The notes under the pieces: model-generated
Database searches by the model: none
What the model saw: only the letters and a program-made list of their open reading frames with translations
What the model was told of the DNA's origin: nothing
Part shown: positions 52,801 to 63,850 of the stretch, piece after piece
Layout: each line of letters opens with the position of its first letter
How positions within the stretch are numbered: position 1 is the stretch's first letter
Program-made: the position numbers and the translations under genes
Assembly (NCBI GenBank): GCA_964019165.1
Contig: OZ025277.1
Coordinates: forward strand, 15,472,181 to 15,536,180
DNA: 64,000 nt
DNA from: Mastigias papua
Taxonomy: Eukaryota > Cnidaria > Scyphozoa > Rhizostomeae > Mastigiidae
Direction of reading: 5' to 3'

Positions 52801-55675
52801 TTATACTGCACTTTAATCAACTGTGTCCTCATGTCCTAAAGAATTGTTCTCAATCTTGTTTTTCTAAACGTGAAGGCATTTTTATTGTTTTATTGACCGT
52901 TTCTGTTCGGTAAACTCATAAAGGAGTTATTTTAAGTTTTTATACTCGTTAGTATCATGTTTATTTGTGCAGGTTGCCCATTCTCGAGAGACAATTGTGA
53001 AACTTGAACAGGTATGTTTATTGAGATATTTCTCTTTATTAACCTATGTTTGGAAAGTTCTGGAACTTTGTGCTATATCTTCAAGTTCATTTGTAGCACT
53101 TGGTCAGTGTTTCTGCTTGTAGAGTTTTGAGCAAAATTGGACTTTATTAACGAAAATGATGCTATTTTTGATTTTTAGGAAAAACAACATTGGTTACTTG
53201 AAGCTGAACTTCTAAAAGCAAAATATGAAAAGGAGGTTAAGGTAAGGTAACAAGAAGTGCTCCAAGCTTGTGATGAACCAAGAAATTCAGCTAGTATTGC
53301 CCTTACTTATAAGGTAAAATCATGTGATCATCATCATCTTATCATCATGAATAATAAGCATAAATAAGTTGCACGTATAGCAAAAATATATCTTAGCTTG
53401 CACCCTAGATCAATGTTTCTGATGGTTTATGTGTGCAAATGTCATGATGATGATGATGACTTGTCATAATAATCTTAAGTAGGTAGCTGAATATCCGGCC
53501 TTTCTGATGTTCATGAATTGCACTTGTATCCACTTGGCTTTTTGTCTTGTAGAAAGTGGCGTCACTTGGTGATGAACTTGGAAAATTAAAAATTGAATAT
53601 GTTAACAGCAGAAATTCTTCAGAGGTAAAACGCAGATAAGCCATTTTCAATTAATAGTAAACAGTTATATTATTATCATTTGTTCCTTTTGGTAAATTCC
53701 GTTATCATGCTCATATTTTGTAAAATTTATTCTATATATTCTATTCCATGCAGCATTGTTTGATGATAGTTTGTTATTTTAGATTTAATCCATTTGCTGA
53801 ACGTATTTTTATCTTTTGTACTTATTCTATTTTTAGAAATTTCATATGTTTCTTTGATTATCTTTTTGCTCACTGATTTGCCTTATTTCCTGCATATTTT
53901 GTCAAATTTACTCAGAATTCTCAGAATCCTTAATACAGACAAGAGTGAATTTTTACTTATCTTTCTGGATGTTCATTTTTATTGAATGCAATGAATCTGT
54001 TCTTCAAGTTTGCCTGTATATTGTCTCATCTTAGTCCATTGAAGATGTGCTCCAAATGGAGAAAATTATAGGCATGTCCTCTTCTTCAACACCATCTTTG
54101 ATTCGAATGGGATCATCTTCATCCGGTACAACAGAAGTCCCATCTCAGATACCTCAGGTAAGGTGTTGCATTTCCGTATGTTTGTGTTGAAAATCTATTT
54201 CTTGTTTGTGACCAGTTGATGCCAGCTGACCGTAAAAGAGTTTCCTGTTCATTTTCTCTTTTTATACTGCTCTCTATTTTTTTCTTTATTTCCAGCCTAT
54301 TGGTACCTTGGATTCATTATCGAAAGAAAGGGTGTGCCAACCTTTATACCTACTTCTAGCTTTCCTATATTTATGCTACAGCCGAATTGTATTTGAATTT
54401 CCATTTACTTTATAATCCTTTTTGCACCTTAACCAAGTTCTAAACCTTTTGGTTTGTGTTATGTCCTTTGGTCGCTTTCAGATGGGGTCTTTCTATTTTC
54501 TCATTTAGACACTAATTGTACATTTTTGATTTCAGGAAATTGGCGATTCTGATCGAGAGCATGAGGAATTGGTTAAGAATCATTTAACTTCTAGAATAAA
54601 TGAACTAACTAAACAGGTTTGTCCCTTTATAAATTTCAGATTGTTTAGATGTTTTTGCACTGTTTCCTCGTTTGCTTCGTTGCACATTTTCTCGCGATAT
54701 CCTACTTACCTTTTCAAAATTTCTTGTAATTCATGATGATTATGGCTTTTTTCGTTCCGAATGATTTGATCTTCGAGTAGTTAGTATTATGGAAAAAGAA
54801 AGGATTGAATTAAAGTGGCGGGTCCCCCCTCCCTCTCCCTCTGACTTTAGGTCAAAGGATCCTCTACCAAATGATCAGATTCCCCATATGTGACATAGTC
54901 AATTGTTGAGTACATTCTTTCGAATGCACTTTCATTCATTATATTTGATCATTTTGTTTTTTCATGCTTTCTAGCTGCAGTTTTCTGATAGCAAAGCAGT
55001 CACACAATACGCAGAGGTGAGATTTATTTTTGTCTTATTGCTATCTTCAGTTTCATAATACAACATAATATCGTAGAACTGAATTTTTTGCTAACATTTC
55101 TTTTTTGTAGTGCCGCGCTCTTTACAAGCAGTTAGTATTGGCAGATAAAGGCAAAAAGAAAATTGCAAATGAACTCTTTAAAGCCAAATCAAAAATTGGT
55201 ACTCTGGAGGTAAGTTGTTTTCTTAAGTTATTTAATAGTTATTTCTAGTTGATAAATTTGTATGATTGGTTGAAATTTGAAAGGATTGTTACAGATCATT
55301 TCAGATCACGAGATTTCCTTTGAATAAGATATTCAAATTTTGAAGATTTGACATAAGTTCTTGATCAACATTAACCGCATAAGATTGATGACTTGCCATG
55401 AGAATTTGCCTTGTTCGATTGAGATTGATAGAGGGAGATTTGATGAGTGACTTCTTTGCCATCTCTAAGCACATTTGTTCATCATATTGTACCCATTTCA
55501 GGATGAATTGGAAACTACAAAACGAGGCTATGAAGACCAGATTAAAATGTTGAGTGATCATCTTTGCGGAATGAATGATAAACTGACTTCTCAAAAGGAT
55601 CAAATTGATTCATTGAAAACCACCACTCCATCCAAAGTATCCACCAAACTTGGGTTTGGACGTAAGAAGCAGTAG
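43887..55675 (+). CDS. PPP1R21: PPP1R21 (KLRAQ-motif, FERRY complex subunit)
   Basis: Complete, 29 exons, about 801 residues (human about 780): 43887-43940, 44154-44222, 45315-45392, 45531-45599, 45728-45988, 46816-46874, 47104-47150, 47633-47680, 47898-47950, 48848-48937, 49215-49274, 49558-49659, 49967-50055, 50688-50824, 50989-51075, 51247-51308, 51644-51709, 51947-52033, 52299-52364, 52567-52659, 52973-53011, 53179-53241, 53553-53624, 54035-54157, 54296-54331, 54536-54616, 54975-55016, 55111-55209, 55502-55675. Every junction keeps phase. The N-terminal coiled coil carries the family KLRAQ signature (KYQKLGQEYQK + LRAQVSVLKKGVIDEQAN). The middle matches LNEKVPFDDS and FHTYLEQ. The C-terminus matches TTKRGYEDQ...MSDHLCGMND. 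Family knowledge: it links early endosomes (Rab5) with mRNA/ribosomes as FERRY subunit Fy-2 and may bind PP1. Intron 5 holds an antisense LINE piece. Confidence 0.95.
46150..46765 (-). mobile_element. LINE retrotransposon 3' fragment (C-terminal reverse-transcriptase ORF), antisense in PPP1R21 intron 5
   Basis: An open minus-strand frame (46763-46161, 200 residues) matches the region after the reverse transcriptase domain of non-LTR endonuclease/RT proteins. It has LYKSLVKPVLVYNSGTW, then an RRILNIKYP and RWRLFGHVLRL block typical of these ORFs, and ends in a basic RKRWSTLVKDIYEAAK tail. The polymerase core and endonuclease are absent, so this is a 5'-truncated copy. It is still open over 200 codons, so it is not old. 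A related fragment lies at 59737-60003. Confidence 0.85.
46721..46998. repeat. Direct repeats around PPP1R21 exon 6
   Basis: GTATGAAATAATTAATTATG occurs at 46721 and again at 46772. An identical 25-bp word starting GACTTCAAAGTATCTCTTGC occurs at 46741-46765 and 46974-46998. The second pair brackets the 59-bp exon 46816-46874. The left copy overlaps the start of the antisense LINE frame. Confidence 0.85.
48035..48312. repeat. 43-bp minisatellite, about 6.4 copies
   Basis: Units begin TAGTGGTCATGCCCTTTTAC at 48035, 48078, 48121, 48164, 48207, 48250 and a partial one at 48293. They are nearly identical (one A/G variant in the second unit). It lies in the PPP1R21 intron between 47950 and 48848. 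Confidence 0.96.
48687..48769. repeat. Imperfect 83-bp inverted repeat (MITE-like or hairpin)
   Basis: CTATAGCACAAAAAAGCAGG...ATTGCATTAGCAT pairs with the complement of ATGCTAAAGCAAT...CCCACTTTTTCATGCTATAG, leaving a loop of roughly ten bases. A few mismatches are spread along the arms. It lies in a PPP1R21 intron. Confidence 0.75.
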
Positions 55676-55977
55676 ATGCTGATCACATGCAAAGGAAGCC
55701 TTATTAGACAGTTTAGACGAACTGTAGGATTGCAACAGATCAACATACAAATATGGTTTTTGTAGTGCTGAAATTTCGCTGCTCCTTCAATTCGTTCATA
55801 TTTCTTAGGCTTTACATATTAGTTTTTTTAACTTTGGTTATTATTCGTGTAGACATATAGTTTTGTAGTAATTGTTTAGTGAATGCGTTTGTAGGATTTG
55901 ATCTAATGGACCTAATAGTAGCTAGCTTGATCTACTTTGAATTAGTGAGGTTCAGGTTTACATTCATCTATTAATAG

Positions 55978-56032
55978 TCCCGGAAATGATCCCGGACATG
56001 ATACCGGACATGATACCGGAATAGTCCCGTGG
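55978..56032. repeat. Short CCGGACATGATA tandem repeats in PPP1R21 3' UTR
   Basis: Three to four imperfect units of about 14 bp (GGACATGATACC and variants), bordered on both sides by TAGTCCCG. It is unusually GC-rich for the window. Confidence 0.7.
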
Positions 56033-56328
56033 TTTAAATATTGTGTGTGCCATTGTATCCTTTTAAAGTTCCTTTTCATTTCCAAGCCAGCGCATCACAC
56101 TACATACATACTATGCGATTTGCTTTGTTGTTGGTCGCAGTTTTCTGTGACTTCACTAAAATATATTGGTTGAGTATATTGATTTTTATATTTTTAGTCT
56201 GCAGTCACATTCCACATGGTGGTGCACCTTGACATCGAGCAAACTGACATTAGTTTTTGATTATCATTGTACACTGCATTGTGATTCGTAGAGGAAGTAA
56301 CTTAAGCTAATACGTTTAGTTCCCTAAA

Positions 56329-56334
56329 AATAAA
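56329..56334 (+). promoter_or_regulatory. Polyadenylation signal, PPP1R21
   Basis: AATAAA 654 bp after the PPP1R21 stop and 125 bp before the LETMD1 start; it is the only clear signal in the interval. Confidence 0.5.
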
Positions 56335-56458
56335 GAAATTATATAAAATCCGAATGAAATCATCATATAATTATAAGTTATTTCTTTCAATCTTTGAAAC
56401 TCATCTGTTTAGATTTGTAGCCTCGATATGATTTAGAGGTTCTATACTTGTTTAGTCC

Positions 56459-59400
56459 ATGCTTGCAACGAAGAAGCTAACTTCTACTTATCAGCTTTCC
56501 ACAGAAATATTCGTGCACATATTCTACGGATTGTTGTTGACCTCAAGAATGTTAAGGCATGCAATTTTACAGCACAACTCTAGAACCGTAGGAATCAGAG
56601 GGAGAAGAAATACAGTTATTTTTCCACAACACTGTTCTGCTTGGAGGAACTTTCTGCAAGAAAACTGTAGTTTCAAATGGTTATTATCAACAGGTTTTAG
56701 GACTATTTCGGAAAAGAAGTGTGATACACGGGTTTGCTATTCATGTCTTGATATGGATGGAAAAGCAAGGATTCGGAAAGCCTCAACTTTGTTGCAGTAT
56801 CACCGTAATGATCGAATAGTGGGCCTACCCACTGCTCAAAGTCAGCATAGAAAGCTTATTGGCTCGCGTATGAAATCTGATTGTAATGCAAGCAACAAAG
56901 AAAATCAAACAGATCAACGAACTAAGAAGGAAGGTAGTGGTGATGGAGTTATTGCAAAGTTCAAAGGAATTTTGAACACATTTTGGGTTGGATGCAAACA
57001 GTTGTTATGGATTGATGCAAGAAAAGCATGGGCAACTAAAAATAAGTTAAAAAGACATGATTACGATTTAACAATCTTAACGAGAGAAGAACTGAGACAC
57101 ATGAGACAGGTGCGTAAACAAATTATTTTTGATGAAACGCTATTCCATACAATCTCTAATTGAGCACTGCTTTCCCATGACCAAATGCTGGTTTAGGCAA
57201 TCAGTATATTTATATCACATTGTTCGGATTCATTGTATATTTGATAGAGGTAGAGATATGGATTGCTAGTTTGCAACCTAGCAACAATGCACATACTTTG
57301 GTATAAGCATTTACAAGTACTTTTATAAGAAATATTTTCAATTTGATTCCAAGGCTCTAAGTATGTTGTGAAAATTTTTAATGATGTATTTTTATTCTAG
57401 ACTCAAAAAGATATTATCAAATCACTACCAGTTGCTTTGTTGTTCTTTGTTCCATTTATTGGCTACTTTGCTCCTGTTCTTGGGTATGGCCATTTTGAAT
57501 TTGAATTTCGATTTAATATTACATTTAGCTATGTATATTTTGATTACAAAACTAGTTCATAATGTTATCTGAAGTGCATGTAAAATTTTGCTGCCTATTT
57601 ATTTGTGACTCCCTCTCTCATGAGTGTTTTATTTACTTTGCAGTTATTTGTTCCCAAAAAGATTGCTTTCCCCTCAGTTCTGGGATATTGAACAGCAAAA
57701 GAAATTTGCTTTTGAGGAGCATGCCAAAAGAAGCCAGTATTACCTCCCTTTAGTGCAAGAGTTAGGATGGTCAAGCAGAGAGCTGAAAAATCATGAGCTG
57801 TTTCAACTGTGTATCAAGGTATTATGGAATGTTTGTAGAACCTACCGTGAGCTACTATCATATGAAACTTGACTGCATAGTGAATAACTAATAGTCTCAT
57901 TTGTTAAATCTTTTCTGCTATCATTTTACTTTCATTATTTGTTGTTTTTGATTTTTCATAAGTTTCAATGAGGGAAGTTTGTACAAAGCATGCTGAATGT
58001 TTAGTGATTTATTTGATATTTAAAAACTGCTATCCATCAGTGCCACTTTGAGATTCATGTCTTAACTTCTAGGAAAATTGAAATTAGCGGTTTGCTTTCT
58101 AGGTAATAGATGGCAATCATCTGGACAATGAAGAAATCTTAAGTCAAAGAGAAATCTTCAATATTGAAATAATGACAATCAAGAAAATGCCTCGATATCA
58201 TTTGGTAGGACTTCACATTGTTTCATGTTGTGCCACATCTTTCTGTTCACATTTGGTTAATTTTTGTGCTTGGTATAAACATTGTAAGCTAGAGACACGA
58301 TATGCAAATGCAGAGCTGAGCTTCAATTGCTGGCTCTGAGATTTTATGAAATATTTTGGTTTTAGGTAAAGTTATGTAAAACTTGGCTCTTGCCTGTGAA
58401 GTGGTATTTGCCATCAAGAGTTTTGAGGGAATTTTTATCATACAGAATTAAGCAGATAATTGAAGATGATGCTGCAATCAGAAGGGATGGCATGGATATT
58501 CTTTCAGATATTTGTATACGACAGGTTAGAAAATCTTTGAATATGTTCTATTGTTTATAATCATAATGCAACATTCCTAACTTTGAAATTAGATTATCAT
58601 TGGATCACTGTTCATTGGGGCTCATCAGAAGTGCCTTGTGCCTGCAAACACAGATCAGTATCATTAGATGCAGTTAACATGCAAACAAGTCTCTTACTGG
58701 GTTCTCTTAGCTGTGCTAAATGCTGTCATGCTAATATACATAAGTGACAACAATGAATAGGTAGATTTATATCAAGGGTACCTATTTATTTTTAGGCATG
58801 TCATGCTCGTGGTCTTGATAAGTATTCTTTTGCTATCTCTGTTATGAAACAATGGTTAGAAGAATGGATGGAACTTACTGAAAACTTGTCTAGTGAGTCA
58901 TTGTTTTCAATATTGTATTCTGTTTTTCTATCTTCACTATATTGTTGCTTCATAAAAAGCACTTCAGCTAACCACCTCTTTGAAATTGATTGAGCAATAC
59001 CCCTATTAAAATGTTTGATGACAGTCATATGTGTTATTGTATTTTTAAAATATTCTCACATTGTTTGTGCATTTTGCATCTTTTATTTTAATTGTTTATG
59101 ACAATGCTAGGTCTCACTGAAGCCCTACCTTTTCTCATAAAATAAGCTTCATTTATGTCCCAGTTGTTCTATCAATGCTTCTTTTTTTAATGATAGAAAT
59201 TAATGTTTAAATATTGGTACATACCTATCAGTCAGCTTCTATTATTCATATCCATATAATACTCTCTTTTAAAATTCCTTATCTTTAAACTGTAGTGGAA
59301 GTAATTGGCAATTGCTTTCATTGTTAGCTGAGTTAATCTGTGCACTCATCATTTTCCTCAGGTCAATTAATGATTTCTACTTTATAATTTGATAAATAAA

Positions 59401-59529
59401 AGTTGTAATTTTCTCTTTGCAGAAGAAGACAAATCATTTATTGCACATTGTGCTGCAATCAAGACAATGAATTTCCACCAGATGACAGGTAGCAAAGAAA
59501 CTGCAACCGAAAAGCAAATTGATATTTAG
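56459..59529 (+). CDS. LETMD1: LETMD1 (LETM1-domain mitochondrial protein)
   Basis: Complete, seven exons with matching phases: 56459-57109, 57401-57483, 57644-57818, 58103-58204, 58366-58524, 58796-58892, 59423-59529 (457 residues; human about 360). An alternative start at 56549 (MLRHAILQHNSRTVG) gives a more typical Arg-rich, acid-poor mitochondrial presequence. A membrane segment lies at about residues 225-250 (PVALLFFVPFIGYFAPVLG), followed by YLFPKRLLSPQFW, which matches human YLFPRQLLIRHFW. The LETM1-like ribosome-binding region follows (DARKAW upstream; RGLDKYSF and WLEEWMEL downstream, as in human RGLNST...WLGEWLQI). Family knowledge: inner-membrane protein needed for mitochondrial structure and calcium or thermogenic function in mammals. 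The extra length is mostly in exon 1 between presequence and core. Confidence 0.92.
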
Positions 59530-59604
59530 CAAAATTTGAAATATGATTATAATAGCACAACAACACCTGTATTTTTACTAATTTTTTGTATAACCACTAA
59601 ATGG

Positions 59605-59610
59605 AATAAA
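59605..59610 (+). promoter_or_regulatory. Polyadenylation signal, LETMD1
   Basis: AATAAA in TGGAATAAATC, 75 bp after the LETMD1 stop. Confidence 0.6.
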
Positions 59611-59736
59611 TCAATCACACTTCTCTGTTACACATATTTTCTGCCATTTTTCCCTCTTAGTAAAATTTGGTAGTCTATTTGGTTTATCAAATAATCATGT
59701 TTGCTTATATTTGTTATCAGATGAGGGTATATCAAA

Positions 59737-60003
59737 TAACCTACAATCATCAGTAACAAACAGGTCTATAAACAAACAGACAGAGAAGTTCTTTCTTTGG
59801 AAATATTGCAAAACAGATGGAAGCTTTTTGGTCATGTACTGCGATCAAGTTTGGAAGTACTGGCACAGAAAGCAACAAACTATTATTTTGAAAACTTAAA
59901 TTCAAGGAAATTTAGAGGAAGACCTCAACTACTCTGCCAAACTCACTACATAATGACATAAAAATGCTTAAAAACTACATCAACAAGGGCAATAAGTATA
60001 AAT
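59737..60003 (+). mobile_element. Second LINE 3' fragment, same family as 46150-46765
   Basis: About 265 bp that align with the complement of the antisense fragment in PPP1R21. They share ACAATCATCAG.AACAAACA, TGGA.GCTTTTTGGTCATGTA, AACTATTATTTTGAAAA, TTTAGAGGAAGACC and TGCCAAACTCACTACA. Frameshifts and stops interrupt it, so it is more decayed than the other copy. Confidence 0.88.
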
Positions 60004-60045
60004 TATGAGGATATGCTGATACTCCATTCCTCTCTCATTTTATTA

Positions 60046-60135
60046 GTCCATTCATTCATTCATTCATTAACTCAGTCAGTCACTAAGTCAGTCAGTTATG
60101 TCAGCCAGTTAGTCACTCAGTCAGTAAGTATTCCA
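60046..60135. repeat. Degenerate ATTC / CAGT simple-sequence run
   Basis: CATTCATTCATTCATTAACTC passes into repeats of CAGT/TAGT (GTCAGTCACTAAGTCAGTCAG), directly after the LINE fragment. It may have grown from the retrotransposon's 3' simple-repeat tail. Confidence 0.75.
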
Positions 60136-60404
60136 TTCATTCATTTTTTTACACTTTTCATTCGTTCAATCTTGCTTTTATTCATTCCGTCTTTTATTTA
60201 TTTAATCCTTATTTTTTCATCATATTCACCTACTCATCTTCTATCTCAGTGATGCTTTAAACTCATAGTTGTACCTGTTTTGGTTGTTGTTGTTGTTGTT
60301 CCCTAAATTGATTTAAAGATTTCGGAGGTCGACCGAATGAACGGCAACAGCTTAATTTAAAATGCGTAAATATAGACGTTATGGGTTGAAACAAGGCAAT
60401 AAAC

Positions 60405-63400
60405 ATGACACTGTTGATGGAAGATTTAATGAAGGAAATCAAATCTCTTTCATCGCGGCTTGAGGAGAGCCAATCCGATTCAAATTCTACGTCTGGGGTA
60501 AGGGAGCAGAGTAGGCCACCTGGAATAGGCCTAGATTTGTTGCAGATGAGAAATAAAAGTAAATCAAGACGGAGACGGGGAAGGAAGCGAAGGTTGGAAT
60601 CACATCCAGGACTAGAGTCTGGATCAGAAAGTTCATTTGTCGATTCAAGTGAAGAAGAGATTGCCAGGGATTATATTGAAAATAGTATTCATTCAAGAAC
60701 CAATATCACAGATTCTGATGATACATTTATTCCATTGAGAAAATGCTTAACACCACTGCCCAAGGGAGTTCCATGGAGCCCTTTAGATCTTGGAGAGAGT
60801 GATTCTTATAGCGAGAATATACTAAACTTCAATGCAAGAAGAAAAAGAAAAATTAAAAAGATGAACAAAAAGTTTAAAGCACTTGACAATTTAGACAAAT
60901 TATCTGTTCCATCAGACAAAGGACAATTTAAGGAAACAGGAGTTAAACACAGGAAAAAGCATAAAATATTTTATAATGAAAGTGCTAACACAAATGACAT
61001 TCAATTTTATGGTTATATTGAAGCTTCTGATAAGCGGAAATGTAATGAGTTACATGATCATAATAATGATGATGAGGATGAAGATGATGATGATGACATG
61101 ATGGAAGGAAGTGATGTTTCATCAGATGAAGAATCTGATGAGGGTGGAAGTGAAAATTCTAGTTCTGGATCTAATGAAGCTGATGATGAAGGAGAAGAAA
61201 GCTGTATTGAAACAAGCATACCTCAAGCTATCCCATTTTGGGAAGATGAGAAAATGTATGATGACAAAGAATCAGAAGATTTTCAAATACTTATTTCACA
61301 ATCTTTTAAACTGCTCTCAGATCAGTCAAATGCAGGTAACAACTATTAAGCTCCCAATCAATTATCTTAAAGTGGAGGGTTGATACTATGTGATCAGTGT
61401 CACCAAAAGAGTTAAGAGTGTGTAGCATTTCATAGCAGGGAAGCAAATTAGGTTTTGAGTACCAACAATACACAGTGATTTGTCCTGATTATGGTATTAT
61501 GCAGCCTTACTTCCATGGTCTGAATATGTTATATTATGTTATAGTAGGATTTATATGGGATGATGGTGCTGATGTGGCATTTACCTTGCAGATTACAGCA
61601 TGTATTTGCACAATATGGCATTTACTTTCAAGATCACACTTGCACCCAATTGAATAGCATTTATTTGGTAGAAGTGATATTTTGACTGTTGTAATTTTCT
61701 TGTTGTTTTTAGAGTTGCAAAGAGGTTTAAGCAAATGCAAGAAGATTCCTACTAAGGTTTTGAACCTATTAATTATGGTGATTTTGATTATAGTAGTAAA
61801 TGCAATGGTTTGCAGCTCTGTCCACTTTATATCTTGTTTTTGCAAGATTTTTAATAGTCATGTGTCTTTTAGGAGCATGTGATCTTTTGGGGGCATTCTT
61901 ATGGACAATGAAGTTGGTTGTAAATAATTTAGAAAATATTATCGATTGTCAAAATTTTTCACTTGTAATCTGTTTGCTTTTTTGAATTGTCAGGTAAATC
62001 GAGATGGCAGTTATATTATATATGCAAATAAAAGAACTCGAGCTTTTGTCCAACATGAAGATGAGCATGAGTAAGTTCACTTTCTGATTTTTCCATGAGA
62101 TATTTTACAATAAGCAAGGTGCACCTAGGTGGTGGGAATTATTCTTAAACTCAAAAGTTTTACATTAGTTTAGTGACTATTTAGAGCTATAGTATTTGTT
62201 TACCCTCTTTACATTATATATATTATTGATTTGCAGGCTTTTGCAATCACATATACTTAAACACACACCAAAGATATGGCATATTTATATATGTATGAAA
62301 TAGCTTAACTGTAGATGAATTTCCATCCTTCAAACATTTGCAAATGTTTGGATTCATAGTAAATATAAACCAGTCTGGAAAACTGAAGTACTGTTGGAAT
62401 CATGTCATCAGAAACTTGAGTTTTCATTAATCATATACAAAGTATTTCCTATCCTATTGTTTTTTTATGAATCTCTCCTCATAAAGTTCACATAGTATTG
62501 CTTTTATAGATTTGTGTTAATTTTTTTACCTAATTTTCCTTCTAGACTTTGTCTTCATGCTTCTTGTGATAGTGAACAAGATCAGGTAATAACCATCATT
62601 CCATAAGAAAGTGTTTCCAGAAAATAGGTTGCTTTTGTGTATGATAAATATGTGACAAGTCCTTGATGAATAACAATATCTGAAAGGTTTTACCAGAACA
62701 CAGATATTTGTTGGAAATGAGTGTTGGAATAGATATATGAAATAAGTAGTGCCCCTTTCTCATTGTTAGGAGAGATGACAGACTTGCCCTTTTCAAGACC
62801 ATGAAGTATGCTAAATAGAGGCATTTTATTTACTGATGAAAAATCCACCTAATCTACACTGCATAATGATTACAGATATTTAGAAGAAAAATATTAACTA
62901 AATAGATATTGGATCCTTATCTAAGGATCCCTGGAAAGGGCAGAAATAAGGTATAATTATTTTGGGGAAAATTGTATGTATATATTACTCAAATTACTAT
63001 AGTGTGTTATTTTTGCTTTCTTTCAAACTTTGAATTCACTGTTCAAACATTTGTTTGAATTAAAGAGCAGCAGGGGCAAACACTTTATTTGATTGTTTTC
63101 TTCACCTAGGGTAGCATACCCTAATTCCCCAATAGATAAATCACTTGCCTACTAAAAATGCTCTTTTCATATTCCTCCCCCTTGTCCTTACTGGGCTGTG
63201 GCATCTTGGCTTATTACCAAATGTTTCCATCAAAGCAACCAGGTTAAGTTCTTATAAAGTTTTCTTTGTTTGCTAGATCCTTGAATTAGGAAGCCTATAC
63301 CACCTTAACTGTCGTGTTGAAGATAGCAATAGCAGGATTAAAATTTACATGGCAAAGACGAGGTAAATATTTTTATTCTCTAATTTGTTGTTGAATGTTG

Positions 63401-63668
63401 TTAGACTGAAAGGAGTTTATCAGGGTATAGGTTTTTTTGGTAGTTCATTCTGCACAAAATTTTTACTTTGCTATTAGGCCTTGCTTGCCAGCTCTTCTTT
63501 GGAAATATAAGATAAGTGTTTTTGTGCATTAGCCTTGCTTGCAAGCAGACAAACCTCATGAGGATGTCACAGATTTTGTATTGACAAATGATTATTTTAT
63601 TGCAGGTCAACAAGAGAACCAGACCAACGGCTTTTGAAGAGGTTTTTACAAAGAGAAACATGCAAAAC
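60405..63668 (+). CDS. Unrecognised nuclear-type protein, 5' part (continues past the right edge)
   Basis: Exons with matching phases: 60405-61335, 61713-61756, 61994-62070, 62546-62585, 63277-63362, 63606-63668; the gene goes on beyond 64000. Exon 1 encodes 310 residues: a basic cluster at residues 51-63 (KSKSRRRRGRKRR, nuclear-signal-like), Ser/Glu-rich stretches, then a long Asp/Glu/Ser tract (about 225-275). Later exons give a folded-looking stretch (DGSYIIYANKRTRAFVQH) and a possible Cys/His cluster (CLHASC ... HLNC). I do not recognise the family. The composition suggests a chromatin or RNA-related nuclear protein, which is inference only. The second exon's donor (AAG|GTTTTG) is weak. 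The start is the first ATG of the long frame. Confidence 0.7.
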
Positions 63669-63699
63669 GTAAGTTGGAGCAAGTACTTATTTCAGAATG

Positions 63700-63850
63700 T
63701 ATAGGCAGGGTTCGTGCAGGTTTTGGAATGGTGTGGAAAGTGATAATGCCACTTTCCAGGACCTAGAAGATTTTGGAAAAGGGAAGTTTTTCAACATGGC
63801 TATGGAAAAGTTTTTGGATTTTTGTTTTGGAAAATTCTAAAATATCCTGA
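63700..63850 (+). repeat. GGGTTCGTGCAGG / TGGAAAAG-type dispersed repeat
   Basis: Begins GCAGGGTTCGTGCAGGTTTTGG, then has repeated TGGAAAG, CTTTCCAGGACCTAG and ATGGAAAAGTTTTTGG words. It is similar in word content to about 33015-33130. Presumably it lies in an intron of the last gene. Confidence 0.5.

Larger units (their letters stand above)
55676..56458. other. Intergenic region PPP1R21 to LETMD1
   Basis: 3' UTR of PPP1R21 with AATAAA at 56329-56334, then the short 5' region of LETMD1. A cluster of CCGGA-containing repeats lies at about 55978-56032. An open frame at 56041-56232 has a hydrophobic start but sits inside the probable 3' UTR and is not called. Confidence 0.65.
59530..60404. other. 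Intergenic region LETMD1 to the last gene
   Basis: Holds the LETMD1 polyadenylation signal (59605), a LINE fragment (59737-60003), a degenerate ATTC/CAGT simple-sequence run (about 60046-60135) and a short (GTT)n run near 60280-60300. Confidence 0.7.

Noticed and set aside
56041..56232. Small frame with signal-peptide-like MRFALLLVAVFC
   Set aside because: It lies in the PPP1R21 3' UTR before the polyadenylation signal. A hydrophobic start is common by chance in T-rich DNA.
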